Shown here piece by piece: positions 13,971 to 23,694 of a stretch of DNA of 53,687 nucleotides. Origin of the DNA: an uncultured Treponema sp. (lineage in GTDB: Bacteria > Spirochaetota > Spirochaetia > Treponematales > Treponemataceae). The position numbers were made by a program, and so were the translations under genes. Each line of letters opens with the position of its first letter. Position 1 is the stretch's first letter. The notes beneath the pieces are model-generated. The model saw only the letters and a program-made list of their open reading frames with translations. It ran no database searches and had not been told where the DNA came from. The DNA is taken from assembly GCA_946186185.1 (NCBI GenBank), contig CAMHMJ010000023.1:1-53687 (forward strand), written 5' to 3'.

Positions 13971-15055
13971 TATACCAGCTCATACTTACAAACATAGTCG
14001 CAGAAGGTGCAGGGATCGTTGGTTTTTCGGGTGCTGTCCTGTTTTTTGGAGATTTCTTTTGCGAGATTTAAAAGTCCGGTTTTGAAGCATACATTAAGAA
14101 GCGGGTTTACTTCAGCGTTCAGAACGATTTCGTCGTAGGTCTGGCGTACGGTACCCAGAATCAGGCGGTTGTTTTCGTTGGCAAAGCCGCAGCATGGAGC
14201 GATTTTTCCGCTTGAATGAACGTATAGAATCTGTCCGGGACCGGCGCAGTAGTCTTCCTTAAACCATTTTCTGCTGTTCCAGCCGCGGCCGTCGGAGCAC
14301 TGGAAGGTTTCCGGGGTTCTGAAAATGCGGATAAAAATTTTTTCTTTGCTACTGCTGGCTTCAGAATTGGTTGAGGCTTTGTTTTCACAAATTTTTTGCC
14401 TCATTTTTTCAAGGCAGCATTTTCGTGATGTTTCGTCGCAGCTTTCAAGCGTGATAATTCCGGTTTTATCGAAGAAATTTGTGTGAAAATCGTAAACCAG
14501 GTTCAGGCGCTTTGCCAGCTCCTTTATTTCGTCAATAAGCTTTGTGTCAGCCCGCTTTACAAAATCCGTGTTCCGTCTGTCGTAGGGCACAACGGACTGA
14601 ATTTCAAGGCTGTCGCCGCCAAAAATCGCTAAAACCTTCCCTATGAATACAAAGATTTTTTCGAAATCCTGAGAGTGGAAGTAGTCCCAGCTGAGTCCGA
14701 TTTTTCCGTCAAAGCCTGCGTCGTACACTTTCTGAAGGGCGCATTCAAGTTCTTCTTCAGTTTTCCACCAGACGCCGTTTGTCATAAGGCGGTCGAACAT
14801 AAAATCAAGGTTTACGGCTTCTTTGATGACGGTTTCCAGAAATTCCGGATATAAAAACGGTTCGCCGCCGGAAAATCCGATTTTTTCAATAGTGCAGGCT
14901 GAAGAGGCCCGGGCACTTTTCATAAAACCTACGGCTTCGTCAGCAGTCAGCTTTGCTCCCGTTCTTGTAACGAAGCAGTGGGCGCAGTTCAAATTGCAGC
15001 TTGAATTTCCCGCAAAAATAATTTCAGTCGGATTAAAAATGTTCTGGTTTTCCAC
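13970..15055 (-). CDS. Radical SAM protein with SPASM-like C-terminus
   Basis: A 361-residue protein. CNLNCAHC supplies the CxxxCxxC [4Fe-4S] site (C20, C24, C27), followed by GFSGGEPFLYPE. Several C-terminal cysteines (C-S-D-G, CCGF, CTFCDYVC) look like a SPASM or twitch auxiliary cluster site. Such enzymes often modify peptides or act as anaerobic sulfatase/peptide maturases, but no precursor peptide gene is apparent here. A short Ser-rich insertion (KASTNSEASSSKEK) lies near residue 220. It is downstream of sir2 on the same strand, separated by 285 bp containing repeats. Function beyond the superfamily is open. Confidence 0.82.
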   Translation of the reverse strand: MENQNIFNPTEIIFAGNSSCNLNCAHCFVTRTGAKLTADEAVGFMKSARASSACTIEKIGFSGGEPFLYPEFLETVIKEAVNLDFMFDRLMTNGVWWKTEEELECALQKVYDAGFDGKIGLSWDYFHSQDFEKIFVFIGKVLAIFGGDSLEIQSVVPYDRRNTDFVKRADTKLIDEIKELAKRLNLVYDFHTNFFDKTGIITLESCDETSRKCCLEKMRQKICENKASTNSEASSSKEKIFIRIFRTPETFQCSDGRGWNSRKWFKEDYCAGPGQILYVHSSGKIAPCCGFANENNRLILGTVRQTYDEIVLNAEVNPLLNVCFKTGLLNLAKEISKKQDSTRKTNDPCTFCDYVCKYELV

Positions 15056-15064
15056 GGCTGCATT

Positions 15065-15310
15065 TTAGCAAAAAAACTCCCCCCTGAGAATAGGGGGTGT
15101 GGCGGTGGAGATGTGCAGGGGCATTCTAGGCTTTTGCAATATAGTTGTATAATAAAAAAAATTGGCGGGAGGGTAGCGGAATGCGGGCAAAAAAACTCTG
15201 TTTGTGGCTGCCGCGGTAGCGGCATTTAATGAGTTCCTTTGCCACAAACAGCGTTTAGCGTGCTAGCACGCGGTTTTGACCCGCAGGACGCGACCGTTAG
15301 CCAATTTTTT
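15065..15310. repeat. GC-rich multi-hairpin intergenic region
   Basis: Between sir2 and the radical SAM gene. CCCCCT-GAGAAT-AGGGGG (15078-15097) is followed by TGTGGCGGTGGAG, and GGGAGGGTAGCGGAATGCGGG lies near 15168; both match the motif of the dispersed family. A large stem pairs CTGTTTGTGGC (15198-15208) with GCCACAAACAG (15241-15251) and encloses GCCGC-GGTA-GCGGC. GCGTGCTAGCACGC is a 14-bp palindrome at about 15258-15271. GGACGCGACCGTTAGCCAATTTT (15286-15308) recurs at 16114-16136 on the other side of sir2. No coding frame is convincing. Confidence 0.55.
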
Positions 15311-15340
15311 TTATTAAATTAAGTTATAATGCAGAAAGCC

Positions 15341-16087
15341 CTATATTTTCAATGCACCCAGAACCTTTCCGATGCTGTCGTGAATCACAAGGTCTGCTTT
15401 GCTGTCATTTGCGGTTTCCGACTTGTTGATAAGAACTATGTATTTTCCGGAAAAGTAGTCGATTAAGCCTGCAGCAGGATAGACCACAAGAGAGGTTCCG
15501 CCGATTATCAGACAGTCTGCGCTGGCAATGGCCTGTACCGCACCTTCAATGATGTTCTGGTTCAGGCCTTCTTCGTACAGGACAACATCTGGTTTTACCC
15601 GGCCGCCGCATTTTTTACAGCGAGGAACACCTTCTTCAGTCCGGCTTTCCTTGTCGATAAAGTTCACATCGTAAAATTCACCGCAGTTCGTGCAGTAATT
15701 TCTGAGAATGCTTCCGTGAAGCTCCCAGACGGTTTTGCTTCCCGCAGCCTGGTGAAGGCCGTCGATGTTCTGGGTAACAATTGCCTTCAGCTTTCCGGCT
15801 TCTTCCATTTTTGCAAGGGTAAGGTGAGCCGTGTTCGGTTTTACATCGTGAATAATCAGTTTTTCCCGGTAAAATTCGAAGAATTCCTTTGGCTTTGCTT
15901 CAAAAAAACTATGGCTGATGATGGTTTCCGGCGGATATTTCCATTTCTGGGAGTAGAGTCCGTCCTGGCTTCTAAAGTCCGGAATTCCGCTTTCCGTTGA
16001 AACGCCGGCGCCGCCAAAAAACACGATGTTCGAGCATTCGTCGTAAATTTTCTGCAATTTTTTTATTTTTTCATCAATTTCTTCCAT
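15341..16087 (-). CDS. Sir2-family NAD-dependent protein deacylase
   Basis: A 248-residue sirtuin. GAGVSTESGIPDFRS (about 27-40) binds NAD, TQNIDGLHQAAG (105-116) follows, catalytic H124 lies in ELHGS, and four zinc cysteines are visible (C132, C135, C157, C160). Length is normal for bacterial CobB/SrtN-type enzymes. The protein removes acyl groups from lysines using NAD in the cytoplasm. The ATG at 16087 follows AAGGAG at good spacing, so I prefer it to an upstream start at 16132, which would lie inside a repeat. The gene is flanked by direct copies of a 23-bp motif (15286-15308 and 16114-16136). Confidence 0.9.
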   Translation of the reverse strand: MEEIDEKIKKLQKIYDECSNIVFFGGAGVSTESGIPDFRSQDGLYSQKWKYPPETIISHSFFEAKPKEFFEFYREKLIIHDVKPNTAHLTLAKMEEAGKLKAIVTQNIDGLHQAAGSKTVWELHGSILRNYCTNCGEFYDVNFIDKESRTEEGVPRCKKCGGRVKPDVVLYEEGLNQNIIEGAVQAIASADCLIIGGTSLVVYPAAGLIDYFSGKYIVLINKSETANDSKADLVIHDSIGKVLGALKI

Positions 16088-16113
16088 AAAAAAAACTCCT
16101 TTTATTATCCTCT

Positions 16114-16136
16114 GGACGCGCCCGTAAGCCAATTTT
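16114..16136. repeat. 23-bp motif upstream of sir2, second copy
   Basis: GGACGCGCCCGTAAGCCAATTTT matches GGACGCGACCGTTAGCCAATTTT at 15286-15308 with two differences. The two direct copies bracket the sir2 gene. Confidence 0.5.
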
Positions 16137-16318
16137 GAGTTGAAATCAGCGAACTCGGCTTTCGTTTTCTCCTATTCTTGCAATAATAATACTACAAAAC
16201 TAAAGATTTTGCTAAATTCTGCCGTTAATAAAGAGATAAAATTTGCATATTTAACAAAAATTTGCGAAGTTTGTGAATTCAGATTAAAATTACTTTATAT
16301 AAAATGAGGAGTAATATT

Positions 16319-19300
16319 ATGGGAAAGGTTTTGTCTTCTAGATTTATGAAGGGAATCTTGTTTATCTTGCTTTCAGTATTCCTTGGCGTGCAGAATTTGT
16401 CTGCTCACGGTGCTAAGGACGTTGAGGAGATGGATGTTTCCAATCTTGAAAGCTGGCAGGAATCCTTTGAACTTGCAGGAAAAAAGAAGGGAAAATACAA
16501 CATCATGGTTACAGCAACTGACCTTGGTGGAAATGTTCATATTGAAGGTCCTCATAACTTGTATATTGACCCGGACTCTGACCTTCCGATAAGCGGTATT
16601 ACAAACCCTCATCAGGATATGAGAATCGTAGGTAACCTTAACATTGTAGGTACCTGTGTGGATGATGATGCGGTTCAGTATGTTGAACTTATTCTTGACG
16701 GTGACGAAGAGCATCCGGTTCGAGCCAGCGGAAAGGAATTCTGGTCTTACTATCTTGATACAACAAAACTTGAAGAAGGTCCTCATACAATTAAGGTTGT
16801 TGGAACCGATATTAACGGTCTTGTAGGAAACCCGGTTGAGCTTTCCTGGAACCTTGACCGCCGCCAGCCGGTAACAGATGTAAATAACCGTGAAATGGGT
16901 GACCTTGTTTCTGGAACCGTAAAATTTTCCGGAATTGTAACCGACGGTAACGGAATCAGAAACCTTGCCTATTCGGTAGACAGCGGCGAAACTTTTAAAG
17001 ATATCAAATTGAAGGACAAGAAAACTTTCAAGGAATTTGAAATTTCTGTAGATACAAAGAAATTCCCGGACGGTCCTGCCGTTCTGTGGTTTAAGGCGGT
17101 GGATAATGCCGGTTCTGAAGGTATCTATTCCTTCCTGTATTTTATTGACAACACAAAGCCTGAAATCAGCATCATCACTCCTCTTGAAAAAGATCCTCAG
17201 TACGGAAAGGTTGCCATAAGCGGTGTTGCCAAGGATAAGCTTGGTATCACAGAGCTTAAATGGACATTTGGAACAGAAAGCGGCGATTTTGACCTGGTTC
17301 CGGGAAACCCTTACTGGGGAATCACTTTTGACACAATGGAATCAAAAGATACAAGCCGCAAGTTTACGGTTACCGGTAAAGACCTTGTGGGAAACGTAAC
17401 TACGGTTTCACGAACGATTTCTCTTGATCAGTCCCTTGATAAGCCGACACTCACCTTCAGTGAACCTACTGCGGATACTGTACTTGATGCAGAAGATGCA
17501 ATTTTTGTCCGTGGTATTGCAAAGGATAAAGAAGGAATCAAATCCGTTTTCTATAAGCTTGATGACGGTGAGTTTATCGAAGAAGAAACAAAGGGTACCT
17601 TTTACGGAAAGCTGGGTATCGGTTCAGACTTGAAGCCTGGCAAACATACCATTACCGCCTATGCAGTTGATAAAAACGGCGTTAAGGGCGACTCTTATTC
17701 GGTTTCTTTCAATGCACTGGGACCTCTTCCTGTTTTCAGTGAAGCAAAGCTTTCCGGCGGCGCAGGAGCCGGTCCTGTGGTGGACGGAATGAGCGTTCAT
17801 CCGGAAGCCGGCCTTTCCCTTCAGACTACGGTAACAACGGGAATGGGACTTGAATCCATTCACTACGAGCTTATCTGGGGTTCAGTGGGAAATACCGTTC
17901 AGGACATCAACTGTAACGGCGCTACCAGCCAGCTTGTAAGCATCCCGATGTCGCCGGATATGCCGAAGGGTGTTGTAAAGGTTTTCATTGAAGCAACTGA
18001 TACAAAGGGACGAAAGACCGATTACCGTGCGCTCCTGGATGTTGTAAATACTTCTTATGTGACTTCCACAGAACCGCGGGTTGTTTTTGATGACAGCACG
18101 GTGAGTGAAGACGGAATTATCATCAATAATACGGAATTCCCTGCAACGGGATATTTTATCGGCGGAAATGCACGCTCTGTAGAAATCATTCCGGCAACGA
18201 ACTTTGCCACCGCTGAACTTAACGGAAATCAGATTGTTCTGGTTCCTGGAAAAGGCGTTGGAACCAGCGAGCCGGTTGTGGTTCGCGTAACCACCGACCA
18301 GGGAATCCGCTACGATTCACAGAAATTAATTTTCAGAAATGATACTGCAATTCCGGTTCTTACTGTAAAAGAATTTTCGGAAACAAAAACCATTGACGGA
18401 ACACCGGGACCGGTTACAATTACCGGTTCTGCAAGCTGTACAACCGGCCTTAAAAAGGTCTACTACACCGTGTTCTCTTCACGGGCAACTATGGCGGGTA
18501 ACGTTATCAACGCCATGGAAAGCGTAAATAAGGCAGAACCTGTTGACCTTGAGCTCAAGCGAGGTGCTTTCAGCTTTGAATTCAATGCCGGCGAAAAAGG
18601 CTACGGACTTTACTTCATTGAAGTTGTTGCAGAAAGCAATGCCGGAAACAAGACTTCTTCCGTAGTATGTATTCGAAATGTTCCTGAGCTTGGAATGCAG
18701 CCAAACGGAAAACCATATGTTGCTAAGGGACCAATGATTGTGTGGGCAGACGGTGAAGATGTTTACGCTGCCTGCATCACTCAGGATCCACTTGCGCCAC
18801 CAGTTTCTGAAACACCTGCAGTTCCGGAAGGAGAAGCTGCCGAGGGAGCAGAAGGTGAAAATGCCGAAGCCGCTGAAGAAAAGCCTGCTGAAATTCAGGA
18901 TTTCAAGATTTTCAAGCGTTCAGAAATGACCGGCGGATCTAATTCCCTGAACTGGTCTGTAACAAACCTTAAGGGAAAGGCTTTCCCTTCAAAATACAGC
19001 GCAACCCGGGTTCCGGACATCAAGGCTCACTTTGTATATGTAAACGACAAGCGCTATTTGAGCGGTGTACCGGTAGAAATTGCTAACGGTTCAAGCGGAA
19101 CCCTCTCTGCCTATGTTGATGTGGAAGGCACATTGACTGGCGCAGACTACGAAATTACTGGAGAAGCGGTTCCTGGCGGAAGTGAAAAGCAGACTGGAAC
19201 TGCAACCTTTACCGCTGTTCCGGATGTTCCGAACCGCTACGAAGTAAAGGTTCCTCTTAACGGGCTCCCGGTACGAATTAACAAGGTAAAACTCACATTA

Positions 19301-22300
19301 AAAGTCGGCTCTTTCTCAAAGGATTTAATCGGCTCTGTTGCAGTTGTTCGCCCTCTGAATAAGGCAAACACTGACGATAACCGTTCAATTTATCTGATGC
19401 AGTCGGCCGGAACGGTTTACGATAAAGAAAACAAGCTTTACATGATGAAGGCCGGTTCAACCTTCAATTTCTACTGTAATACACCGGAAATTGTAAGTGC
19501 AGATTTGCTTAATCCGATTGACGGAATTACGATTGAACGAAACGGAAACAATGTTATCCTTACAGTTTCAAAGGACGGTACCTTCCGATGGCAGCAGATT
19601 CGTGTAAAAGATATAAACGGAATCAGTTATACTTCTCCGGAAGCTCACTTCCTTGTTGACTCTGCGGCTCCTGAGCTTGTGATTTCTACTCCGGCTCTTC
19701 ATGCCTGGGTAAAGAAATCCCTCAGAATTACGGGAACGGTTTCAGATCCTTCCGGCGTAAAAAATGGAGAATACTCTATTGACGGTGGACTTACCTGGAA
19801 AACTTTGAACATTGCTTCGGCAACAAAGGGCTCCGTCGGTGTTACCTTCAGCAATACGGAAGATATTTCTGCCTTTGAAGACGGAGAAATCCGGGTTGAT
19901 GTTCGCGTTTGGGATACAGCTGGACACGTTGCCTACGCAAGAACCGTTGCTCAGAAGGATGTTACTCCACCGGTTGTAGAAATCGTAATGCCGACGGAAG
20001 AAGCGGTTGTAAACGGCGATAACCTTATCGGCTTTAAGATTTACGATGAAGGAAGCTTTGAAAAGGCTTACTATATTGCACCTCCGGGAGTTAAAAATGT
20101 TCAGCCAAAGATGGAGCTTATTCCGGATAACTTCCTTATGACTCACATCGGAACGGAAGTAATGCCGATTGACGACGCAATGTCCTTCCAGTTCGTGGAT
20201 GATGCAGGAAACGTTGCAACTGTTGAATCATGGAAATTCATGATTGATAACAAGTCCGACCTTCCGATTGCAGAAGTTCATCTTCCGGCAGAAAACGAAG
20301 TAATCACCCGTGACTTCACGATTTCGGGTGTTGTTTACGATGATGACGGCCCTTCTACAATCTACTATAGAATTGATAAAGGCGAATACATTGAGCTTCC
20401 GGAACCTAGCACCAGCTTTGCTATCGATATTCCGTTCAGCACAATGGTGGACAACGAGCACACGATTTACGTTTACGCGGTTGATATCAACGGTGTAAAG
20501 GGTCCTGTAATGGAGCGAAAATTCAGGGTTTCAACAGAAGAGCCTAAGGGTGCGGTTGTAACTCCTTCAATTGATACTTCAGTTCGCGGCGTAATTACCC
20601 TTACTGGTTACGCATCCGACAAAAACTCAATTGACCGGGTTTATGTTTCCCTTGATAACGGTAACTCTTACAACCTGGCAGTTGGTCAGGAAGACTGGAA
20701 ATACACCTTTGATACACGGGCTATTCCAAACGGAACCCAGGTTGTGTTCATCAAGATTTTTGATAAATACGGAATTCAGGGCTTGTACTCAAGTCTTATC
20801 AACATCGATAACCAGGCACCAGAAATGATTCTTGATTATCCGGAAGACTACTCGATTACAACCGGTCCTCTGTTCTTCAGCGGATACGCATTTGATAATG
20901 TAAACATCACTGAAATGTACGTAACAATCCGCAGTCTGGACGGAAAGTCAATTCCGCGAAATATGCAGAAGATAAACTTCCAGCTTGAGCGAATTATTGC
21001 AAATACTCTGGATTTTGGAACTCTTGAAAGCGGCTTCTACAACGTTGAGCTTACTGCCCTTGATAAATCAGGAAACGCAACTCACGTAAGCCGAAACATT
21101 CAGGTAGATAAGACTAAGCCGCTTGCGGTTGTAAATCTTCTTTACCCGTTGAACGGTGAACACAAGCAGGGTAACTTCAATATTTACGGTGAAGCAACGG
21201 CTGATAAACCGATTGAAAGTCTTGCGCTTTACATTGATGACAACTTTATTGCAGATACAGTTCTTGAGAAGACAGGCTTCTTCAAGTTCGCAATTAATTC
21301 TTCTATTATAGAAAGCGGCGTTCACAAATACCGTGTAGATGCCCGGGTAAAGGGCGGAACAGTAATCCGTTCCCGTGAACAGACGGTTGACTATACTTCA
21401 CACGGTCCGTGGGTAACGGTAGACAGCTTCACATACGGAGACTTTGCTATCGGTCGTCCATATATTACCGGCCGTGCGGACTATGCCCTTGATGAAGACG
21501 AGCTTCTTCTTTCAAGAATGAAGAATGCCACACCTGAACAGAAGGCTGCAATTCAGAAGAAGAAGGTTGCCAAGGTTGAAATCAGCTTTAATAACGGAAA
21601 GACTTTTGAACAGGTTTCAAAGAATGAAAAGTGGGCTTACCGCGTAGAAAATGAAGATTTGCCGGAAGGCTACCACTTCATGCTCGTTCGTGCCACAATG
21701 AAGAACGGTGATGTTGCAATCGACCGCTGTATCATTCAGATTGATAACAGTGCGCCTACCATCCGTCTTATTGCACCGGCACCTAGCGGAAGATACAACC
21801 AGGAGCTTATGTTCAGCGGTCTTTCCGGTGATGATGTAGGACTTTCAAGCGTACGCCTTTCTCTCCGAAAGGGTGACAAGGCTTCCTACGAGGTTCCGTC
21901 CTTTATTCAGGGCTTGTACTTAGACTGGAGCTTCTGGGGAGCAACCCTGTTCAGCCTTGGTGCGGGACTTACATTCTTTGATGACAACGTTAAGCTTCAG
22001 CTGCAGTGGGGTCAGTTCACACAGACTCAGCGTAACCTCTTCAGCCTTTCTGAAATGCGTTACGGTGGAGACAATGTAATTGGTGTTAAACTTATTGCAA
22101 ACATTGCGCAGGTTCCGTTCAGCTTCTTCCTTGGAAGAGACTTCGACTGGCTTTCTGCAAGTGTTGCCGTAGGTGCTAACTTCACACGCTTCAATCAGAC
22201 TGCCAGTGGTCAGGCTCAGACACTTTCTGCAATCCTGGCTCAGGTTGAGTTCCCTAAGGTGAACTTTAAGCAGATGAAGATGTTCAGTACCTTCTCTCTG

Positions 22301-22414
22301 TATTCAGAATTGTCGTTCTGGTTCATCCCAACCGACGTTATGAGTTCCGGAGAAGTATCAATCAAGAACCTTGTGCCTCAGTTCTCTGAAGGTATTCGTG
22401 TTAATGTATTCTAG
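16319..22414 (+). CDS. Giant secreted Ig-like repeat protein with barrel-like C-terminus
   Basis: A 2031-residue envelope protein. It starts with a signal peptide (MGKVLSSRFMKGILFILLSVFLGVQNLSA). The body is a long series of Ig-like modules of roughly 85-100 residues, with recurring patterns such as SGxxxDxxGIxxxxYSIDxGxxW and a closing DNTxP/DxxxP strand. An acidic Ala/Glu/Pro-rich linker lies near residue 830. The last 190 residues are aromatic, Gly-rich beta strands (LDWSFWGATLFSLGAGLTFF...) ending in Phe, as in outer-membrane barrels or barrel-anchoring domains. The ATG at 16319 is 8 bases after GAGGAG; an in-frame ATG at 16304 overlaps that site. It heads an operon with the next two genes. 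Family known to me only as treponemal large Ig-repeat proteins; role inferred as cell-surface scaffold or adhesin. Confidence 0.8.
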   Translation: MGKVLSSRFMKGILFILLSVFLGVQNLSAHGAKDVEEMDVSNLESWQESFELAGKKKGKYNIMVTATDLGGNVHIEGPHNLYIDPDSDLPISGITNPHQDMRIVGNLNIVGTCVDDDAVQYVELILDGDEEHPVRASGKEFWSYYLDTTKLEEGPHTIKVVGTDINGLVGNPVELSWNLDRRQPVTDVNNREMGDLVSGTVKFSGIVTDGNGIRNLAYSVDSGETFKDIKLKDKKTFKEFEISVDTKKFPDGPAVLWFKAVDNAGSEGIYSFLYFIDNTKPEISIITPLEKDPQYGKVAISGVAKDKLGITELKWTFGTESGDFDLVPGNPYWGITFDTMESKDTSRKFTVTGKDLVGNVTTVSRTISLDQSLDKPTLTFSEPTADTVLDAEDAIFVRGIAKDKEGIKSVFYKLDDGEFIEEETKGTFYGKLGIGSDLKPGKHTITAYAVDKNGVKGDSYSVSFNALGPLPVFSEAKLSGGAGAGPVVDGMSVHPEAGLSLQTTVTTGMGLESIHYELIWGSVGNTVQDINCNGATSQLVSIPMSPDMPKGVVKVFIEATDTKGRKTDYRALLDVVNTSYVTSTEPRVVFDDSTVSEDGIIINNTEFPATGYFIGGNARSVEIIPATNFATAELNGNQIVLVPGKGVGTSEPVVVRVTTDQGIRYDSQKLIFRNDTAIPVLTVKEFSETKTIDGTPGPVTITGSASCTTGLKKVYYTVFSSRATMAGNVINAMESVNKAEPVDLELKRGAFSFEFNAGEKGYGLYFIEVVAESNAGNKTSSVVCIRNVPELGMQPNGKPYVAKGPMIVWADGEDVYAACITQDPLAPPVSETPAVPEGEAAEGAEGENAEAAEEKPAEIQDFKIFKRSEMTGGSNSLNWSVTNLKGKAFPSKYSATRVPDIKAHFVYVNDKRYLSGVPVEIANGSSGTLSAYVDVEGTLTGADYEITGEAVPGGSEKQTGTATFTAVPDVPNRYEVKVPLNGLPVRINKVKLTLKVGSFSKDLIGSVAVVRPLNKANTDDNRSIYLMQSAGTVYDKENKLYMMKAGSTFNFYCNTPEIVSADLLNPIDGITIERNGNNVILTVSKDGTFRWQQIRVKDINGISYTSPEAHFLVDSAAPELVISTPALHAWVKKSLRITGTVSDPSGVKNGEYSIDGGLTWKTLNIASATKGSVGVTFSNTEDISAFEDGEIRVDVRVWDTAGHVAYARTVAQKDVTPPVVEIVMPTEEAVVNGDNLIGFKIYDEGSFEKAYYIAPPGVKNVQPKMELIPDNFLMTHIGTEVMPIDDAMSFQFVDDAGNVATVESWKFMIDNKSDLPIAEVHLPAENEVITRDFTISGVVYDDDGPSTIYYRIDKGEYIELPEPSTSFAIDIPFSTMVDNEHTIYVYAVDINGVKGPVMERKFRVSTEEPKGAVVTPSIDTSVRGVITLTGYASDKNSIDRVYVSLDNGNSYNLAVGQEDWKYTFDTRAIPNGTQVVFIKIFDKYGIQGLYSSLINIDNQAPEMILDYPEDYSITTGPLFFSGYAFDNVNITEMYVTIRSLDGKSIPRNMQKINFQLERIIANTLDFGTLESGFYNVELTALDKSGNATHVSRNIQVDKTKPLAVVNLLYPLNGEHKQGNFNIYGEATADKPIESLALYIDDNFIADTVLEKTGFFKFAINSSIIESGVHKYRVDARVKGGTVIRSREQTVDYTSHGPWVTVDSFTYGDFAIGRPYITGRADYALDEDELLLSRMKNATPEQKAAIQKKKVAKVEISFNNGKTFEQVSKNEKWAYRVENEDLPEGYHFMLVRATMKNGDVAIDRCIIQIDNSAPTIRLIAPAPSGRYNQELMFSGLSGDDVGLSSVRLSLRKGDKASYEVPSFIQGLYLDWSFWGATLFSLGAGLTFFDDNVKLQLQWGQFTQTQRNLFSLSEMRYGGDNVIGVKLIANIAQVPFSFFLGRDFDWLSASVAVGANFTRFNQTASGQAQTLSAILAQVEFPKVNFKQMKMFSTFSLYSELSFWFIPTDVMSSGEVSIKNLVPQFSEGIRVNVF

Positions 22415-22425
22415 GATGGTGGAAT

Positions 22426-23694
22426 ATGCGAAAGGCTTTTAGGATGAAAGGTATGGTTAATAAACTGAAGCGAACAGTTCTTGCACTTTGCGCTGCTCTG
22501 GTAACCGGAGTTTTGCCGTCCTTCGCAATTGATGCGTATGTGGCAAATCTCTACCGTGAGATTGATATTGCGTTCCTGAATAAATCAGAAGCGGAACTGA
22601 ACCACATTCTTTCTACGAATGCGGACAGCCTGAACTATTATCTTCTTGAAAATTACACCATGAAGAAAATCCGGCATCTTGTAATTGATGAAGATTACGA
22701 GTTCGCTTTGCAGGCAAATCTTGTTGTTATTGATAACGATTTGAATTATACTGACGCGGTCGAAATGTATACCATAATCGCCGGTGCTCTTGAAAAGAAA
22801 AAGGAGCAGGAGCAGATTAGGGAAGCAAAACGACAGGCCGAGCTTGCTAAGATAGAAGAAGAAAAGGCCAAAAAGAGGGCAGCTGCAGATAAAGAGTTTA
22901 ATGCGGTTGTTACTCCTGAAGGAAAAAAGGTCTACATTCAGGATAAAAAGGAAGTTTATACTGCAAGTTACTGGAACTTCAGGTTTGGTATTGCAGACTT
23001 AAACAATATTATGGAAACAAAAAATAATTATTCTTCCTGGCGATATGGTATTGCCCTTGAAGGTAATTATGAGTATACCTTTAACAAGCTTCTTCTGGGT
23101 ATTGACGGAAACTTTGAAATCAACTTCCCGGCTTTCTTCCAGGAAGAGGGAAAGACTTCCAAGGATCTTGAAGAAGCGTGGTTTGAAAAATGGACTCCGT
23201 CTGAAGAATTTAGGAATACTCACGGTCATGATGATTACATGAAGACAGATGACTTCTTGAAGGCTGAAGCTGATGAGTCGCTTCCGATGAATATGTTCCT
23301 TATTCCAAAGCTCGGTTTCTCTTCCAGAAACGGAAGCTACTACGCCCGGGCCGGTTTTGCCTGGGTCGGAAACTGGAGTGGTCTTGATTACCATATCATG
23401 AGCGGACATCTGTTCTCTCCTGCTATGGGTCTGGGATTTGACCGCTTGAAGCTTGGTTTTGTGACCTTGGGCTTGAATGCAGATTTTTATATTACGAGTA
23501 TGATAAAAAGTATTTCTTCGAGCAATGCAGTTGCTGGTGTAGAAATGAATATGTCTGTGCCAATTTCTGCAATGCAGAAAGCGCGTCTTACATTCAACAT
23601 GGGTGTAAAAGACACGATTTTTGTTAAGGATGAAGGGGTTGAAAACAGAGCGAGGGTAATCCTTGCAATTGGAGCTGAAAATGTTGCGAAATAA
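22426..23694 (+). CDS. Predicted outer-membrane barrel protein with coiled-coil N-terminus
   Basis: A 422-residue exported protein. The signal peptide ends near FA in GVLPSFA. Residues about 30-130 are helical, with a strongly charged coiled coil (EKKKEQEQIREAKRQAELAKIEEEKAKKRAAADKEF). From about 175 on there are alternating aromatic/Gly beta strands (YWNFRFGIADL, SSWRYGIALEGNYEYTF, YYARAGFAWVGNWSGL) typical of an outer-membrane barrel. Start at 22426 or at 22444; both give a usable signal peptide. It begins 11 bp after the giant Ig gene and overlaps the next gene by 14 bp, so all three are one operon. Function unknown; it may be the periplasmic and membrane partner of the Ig-repeat protein. 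Confidence 0.72.
   Translation: MRKAFRMKGMVNKLKRTVLALCAALVTGVLPSFAIDAYVANLYREIDIAFLNKSEAELNHILSTNADSLNYYLLENYTMKKIRHLVIDEDYEFALQANLVVIDNDLNYTDAVEMYTIIAGALEKKKEQEQIREAKRQAELAKIEEEKAKKRAAADKEFNAVVTPEGKKVYIQDKKEVYTASYWNFRFGIADLNNIMETKNNYSSWRYGIALEGNYEYTFNKLLLGIDGNFEINFPAFFQEEGKTSKDLEEAWFEKWTPSEEFRNTHGHDDYMKTDDFLKAEADESLPMNMFLIPKLGFSSRNGSYYARAGFAWVGNWSGLDYHIMSGHLFSPAMGLGFDRLKLGFVTLGLNADFYITSMIKSISSSNAVAGVEMNMSVPISAMQKARLTFNMGVKDTIFVKDEGVENRARVILAIGAENVAK

Noticed and set aside
16294..16299. Promoter TTGTGA-N17-TTTATA for the giant Ig gene
   Set aside because: Transcription would start inside the ribosome-binding site GAGGAG at 16305-16310, leaving no usable leader.
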